DNA of 18,200 nt. It comes from JABCPE02 sp963519075. Its GTDB lineage: Bacteria; Bacteroidota; Bacteroidia; Flavobacteriales; Weeksellaceae. The first letter of the stretch is position 1. The number at the start of each line of letters is the position of its first letter. The translations under genes were made by a program, and so were the position numbers. The notes beneath the pieces are model-generated. The model did not search any database, was not told the origin of the DNA, and saw nothing but the letters and a program-made list of their open reading frames with translations. Shown one piece after another: positions 13,603 to 18,200 of the stretch. Location of the stretch: NCBI GenBank assembly GCA_963519075.1, contig CAUQMH010000026.1, forward strand, positions 1 through 18,200. The letters are read 5' to 3'.

Positions 13603-16122
13603 CTATATTTTTGATTTTACTCTTCCGATGAGTGAATCTTTATTTTCATTCACCTCCAAAATTACCGTATCTCCTTCCTGCATTTCCTTATTCACCAGCA
13701 TCTCGGCAAGGATATCCTCTATGTATTTTTGGATAGCTCTTTTCAGTGGTCTCGCCCCGAAATCTTTATCCCAGCCTTTCTCTACGATGAATTCTTTGGC
13801 TTCATCTGTCAGCTCTACTTTATAATTCAGTTTTTCTAATCGAGAATATAGTTTACCAAGCTCCAAATCTATTATTCTGTGAATATCTTCTTTTTGTAAA
13901 GCATTAAAGAAAATAATATCATCTATTCTATTAAGAAACTCTGGCGCAAAGGCTCTTTTCAGGGCGTTTTCTATCGTGCTTCTGGCTCTGGCATCAGAAG
14001 TGGATTTTTTCGCTGCTGTTCCGAAACCTACTCCATCTCCGAAATCCTTCAAGTCTCTTGAACCAATATTAGAAGTCAAGATAATGACTGTATTTCGGAA
14101 ATCTACTTTTCTACCCAAAGAATCCGTCACAAAACCTTCATCCAAAATTTGCAATAAAATATTGAATACATCTGGGTGCGCTTTTTCTATTTCATCCAAA
14201 AGAACCACTGCATAAGGCTTTCTTCTTACTGCCTCTGTAAGCTGTCCGCCTTCTTCATAGCCCACATACCCTGGAGGCGCGCCCACCAGCCTAGACACCG
14301 CGAATTTCTCCATATATTCGCTCATATCTATTCGGATAAGGGCATCATCAGAGTCAAATAGCTCACGAGCCATCACTTTGGCAAGTTCGGTTTTTCCTAC
14401 TCCTGTGCTTCCCAAGAAAATAAATGTTCCTATTGGTTTTTTAGGGTCTTTCAGACCTGCTCTATTTCTTTGGATAGCGCGAACAACTTTTTTAACGGCT
14501 TCTTCCTGCCCGATAACTTTTCCATTAAGCACATTGTCCATTTGTGCCAATTTGTCCAGTTCGTTTTTGCCCACTTTAGTCACAGGAACTCCACTCATCA
14601 TAGAAACCACCTCGGCTACATTTTCTTCTGTAACGATTTGTTTTCGCTCCTTGATTTCGTTATCCCATTCCTGCTGTGCAAGATTTAGCTCTATCATCAG
14701 GCGTTCTTCCTCTTCTTTATATTTTCTTGCTTCCAAGTAATCTTGGGCTTTTACGGCTTTTTGTTTAAGCTCCTTAACCTCCTCTATCTGCTGTTCATAC
14801 AAAGTAATCGCCGTAGGAACTTTCATATTTTTGATATAAACACGAGAGCCCGCCTCATCCATCGCATCGAGGGCTTTGTCAGGAAGGAATCTGTCTGTGA
14901 TATACCTTGTAGTAAGGTTTACACAAGCTCTGATGGCCTCATCAGTATAAGTTACATTATGATGTTCTTCGTATTTTTCTTTTACTTGATTTAGTATTTG
15001 GATGGTTTCTTCCACACTGGTAGGCTCTACCATCACTTTTTGGAAACGACGCTCCAGCGCTCCATCTTTCTCTATATACTGGCGGTATTCATCCAAAGTA
15101 GTTGCTCCAATGCATTGGATTTCTCCTCTCGCCAAAGCAGGTTTGAAAATATTAGAAGCATCCAGACTTCCTGTGGAACTTCCCGCTCCTACGATGGTGT
15201 GCAATTCATCTATAAATAAAATGACATCTCTGTTTTTTTCCAGCTCGGTCATTATGGCTTTCATTCGCTCTTCAAACTGCCCACGATATTTAGTTCCTGC
15301 AACCAAACTCGCCAAATCAAGCGTTACCACTCGTTTGTTATAAAGAACTCTCGAAACTTTTTTCTGGTGAATTCTCAGCGCTAAACCTTCTGCGATTGCG
15401 GACTTCCCTACCCCAGGCTCACCGATGAGCAGAGGATTATTTTTCTTTCTTCGGCTGAGAATCTGGGATACCCTTTCGATTTCGTTTTCGCGACCAATCA
15501 CAGGGTCTAATTTCCCTTCTTTTGCCATTGTTGTCAAATCCCTTCCGAAATTATCCAGCGTAGGCGTTTTGCTTTTTCCTATGCCGATATTTCCTGTTGG
15601 TTTATTGGTTTGTGGGAATGCAGCGTCCTCAGCATCGTCTTCCTCATCATCAAAAGAAGCCTTTGGCAGCTGCCCGCTGTTTTTGAGCATTGCTCTATAT
15701 TCAGCAGCTACACTTTCATAATCAATATCATACGCCTCCAAAATATGCGTAGTAGGGTCATCTATTTTATATAAAATGCCTAATAGAAGATGAATAGTAT
15801 TCACCTCATCAGAACGATACTGCTTACTCTCCAAAGATGCTCTTTTCAAAGAATATTCTGCCAATTTAGTAGGCATAATGCTTCTATCAGGATTTGAGCT
15901 AAAATTATTATTGATGCTGATATTTTCTATCTTTCTACGAATTTGAACCAAATCTGCTTTTAATGCCTCCAAAATATTTCTTGCAGAATTCTCTGTGCCG
16001 ATAATTCCCAGCAAAAAATGTTCTGTATTCAGAAACTCGCTTTTCAGCCTATTTGCTTCGAGTCTACTATGGCGAAGCACCCTATCCATTCCCTCCGAAA
16101 ACTTATTTTCCATAATCATCAT
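13603..16122 (-). CDS. clpC: ATP-dependent Clp protease ATP-binding subunit ClpC
   Basis: This AAA+ unfoldase feeds proteins to ClpP and acts in general and stress proteolysis. The 839-residue protein has two Clp_N repeats (about 1-145). The first AAA+ module has Walker A GEPGVGKS (234-241) and Walker B ILFIDE (301-306). A UVR-like middle segment covers about 440-480. The second module has Walker A GSTGVGKT (571-578) and Walker B VVLLDE (639-644). VGF at 698-700 is the expected ClpP-docking tripeptide. The start could be any of the ATGs at 16122, 16119 or 16113 (MMIMENKF); I keep the longest. A 17-base palindrome lies seven bases upstream. No exact TAnnTTTG box was found in front of it. The gene diverges from sufE. 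Confidence 0.96.
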   Translation of the reverse strand: MMIMENKFSEGMDRVLRHSRLEANRLKSEFLNTEHFLLGIIGTENSARNILEALKADLVQIRRKIENISINNNFSSNPDRSIMPTKLAEYSLKRASLESKQYRSDEVNTIHLLLGILYKIDDPTTHILEAYDIDYESVAAEYRAMLKNSGQLPKASFDDEEDDAEDAAFPQTNKPTGNIGIGKSKTPTLDNFGRDLTTMAKEGKLDPVIGRENEIERVSQILSRRKKNNPLLIGEPGVGKSAIAEGLALRIHQKKVSRVLYNKRVVTLDLASLVAGTKYRGQFEERMKAIMTELEKNRDVILFIDELHTIVGAGSSTGSLDASNIFKPALARGEIQCIGATTLDEYRQYIEKDGALERRFQKVMVEPTSVEETIQILNQVKEKYEEHHNVTYTDEAIRACVNLTTRYITDRFLPDKALDAMDEAGSRVYIKNMKVPTAITLYEQQIEEVKELKQKAVKAQDYLEARKYKEEEERLMIELNLAQQEWDNEIKERKQIVTEENVAEVVSMMSGVPVTKVGKNELDKLAQMDNVLNGKVIGQEEAVKKVVRAIQRNRAGLKDPKKPIGTFIFLGSTGVGKTELAKVMARELFDSDDALIRIDMSEYMEKFAVSRLVGAPPGYVGYEEGGQLTEAVRRKPYAVVLLDEIEKAHPDVFNILLQILDEGFVTDSLGRKVDFRNTVIILTSNIGSRDLKDFGDGVGFGTAAKKSTSDARARSTIENALKRAFAPEFLNRIDDIIFFNALQKEDIHRIIDLELGKLYSRLEKLNYKVELTDEAKEFIVEKGWDKDFGARPLKRAIQKYIEDILAEMLVNKEMQEGDTVILEVNENKDSLIGRVKSKI

Positions 16123-16129
16123 AAATTAT

Positions 16130-16146
16130 ATTACTAAATTAGTAAT
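16130..16146. promoter_or_regulatory. Palindrome in front of clpC, candidate operator
   Basis: ATTACTAA-A-TTAGTAAT is a perfect inverted repeat of eight bases per arm around one central base. It lies seven bases upstream of the first clpC ATG, within the 155-base clpC-sufE divergent region. Its position suits a repressor site or a leader hairpin. No known regulator is assigned. Confidence 0.4.
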
Positions 16147-16259
16147 TATTCAACAAACAATATCAAATATTTTACCATTTTTTTTGTCTGACTTTATGTC
16201 ATGTTTTTATTTTTAAAGTTGTTTAAAAATTTTTCTGCTCTGAAATCTGTTATATTTTT

Positions 16260-16267
16260 TATTTTTG
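16260..16267 (+). promoter_or_regulatory. -7 box of sufE-GT9
   Basis: TATTTTTG matches TAnnTTTG ten bases before the ATG at 16278. The predicted leader is under ten bases, which favours the second ATG (16281) slightly. Confidence 0.55.
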
Positions 16268-16277
16268 CAAAAATCGT

Positions 16278-16700
16278 ATGATGAGTATCAAGGAAAAACA
16301 ACAGGAACTAATAGATGATTTTGCCTTTCTCTCGGACTGGGAGCAGAAGTATGAATATATCATAGATTTGGGCAAAGAACTAAAAGGTCTTCCAGAGGAA
16401 AAAAAGAAAGAAGATATTTTAATAAAAGGCTGTCAGTCTCAGGTTTGGCTGGATGCCGAACTGCGCGATGGCAAGATTTTTTTCCTTGCAGATTCTGATG
16501 GGATTTTGCCAAAAGGAATTATTTCTCTTCTAGTGGGAGTGTACAGCGGACATACTGCCGAAGAAATTCTGGCGGCTGATTTTGATTTTATTTCCAAAAT
16601 CGGACTTCAGGAATTCCTGTCTCCTTCCAGAGCAAATGGACTTGCCTCAATGATAAAACAAATAAAATTCTACGCTGTAGCTTATCAACTAAAATCGTGA
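16278..16700 (+). CDS. sufE: Cysteine desulfuration protein SufE
   Basis: SufE accepts persulfide sulfur from the cysteine desulfurase SufS and passes it on for iron-sulfur cluster assembly. The 140-residue length is normal. The acceptor Cys is C52 in LIKGCQSQVWLDAEL. Other family segments are FLSDWEQKYEYIIDLGKEL, LLVGVYSGHTAEEIL and FLSPSRANGL. Two ATGs lie in tandem (16278, 16281); MSIKEKQQ from the second is the more usual start. No sufS or sufBCD lies in the window. The stop overlaps the GTG start of the next gene by four bases (GTGA), indicating coupled translation. Confidence 0.95.
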   Translation: MMSIKEKQQELIDDFAFLSDWEQKYEYIIDLGKELKGLPEEKKKEDILIKGCQSQVWLDAELRDGKIFFLADSDGILPKGIISLLVGVYSGHTAEEILAADFDFISKIGLQEFLSPSRANGLASMIKQIKFYAVAYQLKS

Positions 16701-17674
16701 CCAAAATACTCGCTTACCGTTTTTCCGCATTTGGCGACATCGCCATGCTAGTACCCGTTCTCAAAGAGTTTCTTGATGAAAATCCTGATACAGAAATCTT
16801 GATGGTTTCCAGAAAAAATTTCAAAGATTTATTTGATGGAATTCCAAGACTCAAATTTAAAGGAGTGGATTTAAAGGAATATGAAGGATTTTTTGGACTA
16901 AAAAAACTATCCAGCGAAATCTTATCTGAATTTCAGCCAGATATGGTTGCGGACTTTCATAATGTCCTCAGATCCAATATTCTCAATTTTTTCTTTTGGC
17001 TAAAAAGACTTCCTATTCATAAAATAGACAAAGGGCGAAAAGAGAAAAAACAACTCATCAACACTAAAAACCTCAATAAAACCCAACTCAAAAAAAACAC
17101 TGAAAGATATGCCGATGTCTTGAGAAAAATGGGATTTTCATTAACACTTTCTCATCAGCTCAGACCTCAAGAGGTAATAAAAAACGGCGTTGGCTTTGCA
17201 CCTTTTGCACAGCATTTCGGGAAAATGCTTCCGTTGGAAAAATCTTTTGAATTAGCGAAAGAAATCGCCAAAGAAAAACCACTGTTCTTCTTCGGTGGCG
17301 GAAAAAAGGAAGTAGAAATCCTGAGTGAATGGGAAAAACAAATTCCTAATTCAGAATCCCTTGCAGGGAAACTTTCTTTGAAACAAGAATTAGAAAAAAT
17401 CTCACAATTAGAACTGATGATTTCTATGGACTCGGCTAATATGCACCTAGCCAGCCTAGTAGGAACTCGCTGTATATCTGTCTGGGGACAGACGCATCCT
17501 TATGCTGGTTTTCTCGGCTATGGACAAAGCGAGGAAGATATTGTCCAAGTGAATGACCTTTCCTGCCGACCATGTTCAGTTTTTGGAAATAAAGAATGTT
17601 ATCGCGGTGACTGGGCCTGCCTGCATAACATTGACATTAAAGATATATTAAGAAAAATGGAGATTAGTAACTAA
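16697..17674 (+). CDS. Glycosyltransferase family 9 (heptosyltransferase-like)
   Basis: GT9 enzymes add heptose or related sugars from a nucleotide donor to the lipid A core on the inner face of the inner membrane. The 325-residue protein opens with ILAYRFSAFGDIAMLVPVL (4-22), the GT9 N-terminal GD motif. It has the donor-site segment MDSANMHLASLVGTRCISVW (244-263), and ends with a four-Cys stretch (C290, C293, C301, C308), a feature I recall from related GT9 proteins. The start is GTG at 16697: later ATGs would cut off the conserved first strand, and GTGA overlaps the sufE stop. The exact sugar and acceptor are unknown. A strong hairpin overlaps the stop codon. Confidence 0.9.
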   Translation: MTKILAYRFSAFGDIAMLVPVLKEFLDENPDTEILMVSRKNFKDLFDGIPRLKFKGVDLKEYEGFFGLKKLSSEILSEFQPDMVADFHNVLRSNILNFFFWLKRLPIHKIDKGRKEKKQLINTKNLNKTQLKKNTERYADVLRKMGFSLTLSHQLRPQEVIKNGVGFAPFAQHFGKMLPLEKSFELAKEIAKEKPLFFFGGGKKEVEILSEWEKQIPNSESLAGKLSLKQELEKISQLELMISMDSANMHLASLVGTRCISVWGQTHPYAGFLGYGQSEEDIVQVNDLSCRPCSVFGNKECYRGDWACLHNIDIKDILRKMEISN

Positions 17675-17685
17675 TCTCCATTTTT
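17653..17685. terminator. Bidirectional terminator after the GT9 gene
   Basis: AAAAATGGAGATTAG (17653-17667) pairs perfectly over 15 bases with CTAATCTCCATTTTT (17671-17685) around a TAA loop, and T-runs flank both strands. It covers the last codons and stop of the GT9 gene and can also stop the leftward TPR-like gene. Confidence 0.92.
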
Positions 17686-17708
17686 TATTCGTAATCAAAA
17701 TCCCAAAA

Positions 17709-18200
17709 CTAGAAGAACTTACCTCTATGTCTCATATTAGGATTATGCATGTGTTTCTGCATGTTTGGCTTTTTCATTTGCTCTTTCATCGTTCTGATGT
17801 GCTCTGTAAGCATTCCTGCTGTATCTAGTTTTTGAGCATCATTCAGCAATCTCTGCGCATCCGTTTTATTCCCTCTAGAAAGAGCTGCAATCGCCAAATT
17901 AAACTTCGCTAAAGCTCTATCATGCTTCATGCTCATTCCATATTCAAGAGCTGTTTTCATCAGTCCTTCTGCTTTCAATGGATTTTCAGCATATGTAAGT
18001 CCCAACATATAGTGATAATATCCATATTGGCTTCTGTGCAGCTGAGTTTTATAATCTGTAATATTAGAAAGCAGCCTAGCAACTTCATCCAGCTTCTGAT
18101 CTCTCATCTTCCAAAGAGATAAAAGAATATATTCATTCTTAAAAAACAATATAATAGGAACTATTGATAGAACTACACATACTATCCCCCAGCCTACCTG
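17709..18200 (-). CDS. Membrane-anchored TPR-like protein (5' end off the right edge)
   Basis: The minus-strand frame is open from the right edge to a stop at 17709, about 163 visible codons. It enters with a membrane helix (VGWGIVCVVLSIVPIILFF) and continues into a soluble helical region with repeat-like pairs: YYHYMLGLTYAENPLKAEGL, ALEYGMSMKHDRALAKFNLA and SRGNKTDAQRLLNDAQKLD. This is the pattern of tetratricopeptide repeats. The C-terminus is basic and Met/His-rich (KPNMQKHMHNPNMRHRGKFF). A TTG at 18149 could be mistaken for the start, but the preceding membrane helix shows the frame begins outside the window. TPR proteins of this kind usually hold protein complexes; nothing more specific can be said. 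Confidence 0.75.
   Translation of the reverse strand, partial: QVGWGIVCVVLSIVPIILFFKNEYILLSLWKMRDQKLDEVARLLSNITDYKTQLHRSQYGYYHYMLGLTYAENPLKAEGLMKTALEYGMSMKHDRALAKFNLAIAALSRGNKTDAQRLLNDAQKLDTAGMLTEHIRTMKEQMKKPNMQKHMHNPNMRHRGKFF

Noticed and set aside
13976..15721. Plus-strand reading frames of 60-120 codons opposite clpC
   Set aside because: They are shadows of clpC with no recognisable domains or promoters.
1..18200. CRISPR arrays, tRNA or rRNA genes, insertion sequences
   Set aside because: No regularly spaced repeats, cloverleaf-like sequences, transposase motifs or terminal inverted repeats were seen.

Overview
The window looks like chromosome of a low-GC member of the Bacteroidota, most likely the Flavobacteriia family Weeksellaceae (Chryseobacterium relatives). 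The grounds are: an acpP-fabF-rnc operon followed by an IPExxxVDY-family gene; a 2TM/LytTR two-component pair; a SusC-like outer-membrane barrel; ClpC with SufE and a GT9 glycosyltransferase; and repeated promoters with the Bacteroidota -7 box TAnnTTTG (seen at 2646, 5266, 6826, 6876, 9139, 11400 and 16260). The genus is inference from remembered family resemblance; no search was run.

Left part (1-3965, minus strand): acpP, fabF, rnc and the start of an IPExxxVDY gene form a tight fatty-acid/RNA-processing operon with overlapping or near-overlapping ends, driven by a clear promoter in front of acpP. An MFS exporter lies just upstream of it in the same direction.

The most unusual part is 3979-5297 (minus strand), a very AT-rich three-gene cassette between a GH3-like gene and the MFS gene. 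A small acidic protein comes first, behind a good promoter; it carries a G8 homopolymer, and an intrinsic terminator is built into its last codons. A stand-alone SecB-like chaperone follows. Last comes a 190-residue protein with a PARP/ADP-ribosyltransferase-like GxGxYF motif. The layout resembles toxin-antitoxin-chaperone (TAC) modules, but with a putative ADP-ribosyltransferase-fold effector. I infer a TAC-like or defence module that I cannot match to a described system.

Middle part (5313-11313): a GH3-family adenylating enzyme and a secreted prolyl oligopeptidase diverge from a short shared promoter region. A LytS-type histidine kinase fused in frame to a 2TM domain comes next, then its LytTR response regulator. 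Two ACTCAGT direct repeats exactly 21 bp apart sit just upstream of the kinase promoter and are a plausible autoregulatory LytTR site.

Right part (11464-18200): a TonB-dependent-receptor-like outer membrane barrel converges on clpC across a bidirectional terminator. clpC diverges from a sufE-GT9 pair that overlaps by four bases. A TPR-like membrane-anchored protein runs off the right edge. I saw no tRNA, rRNA, CRISPR array or insertion sequence, and no gene-free stretch reaches 300 bases.
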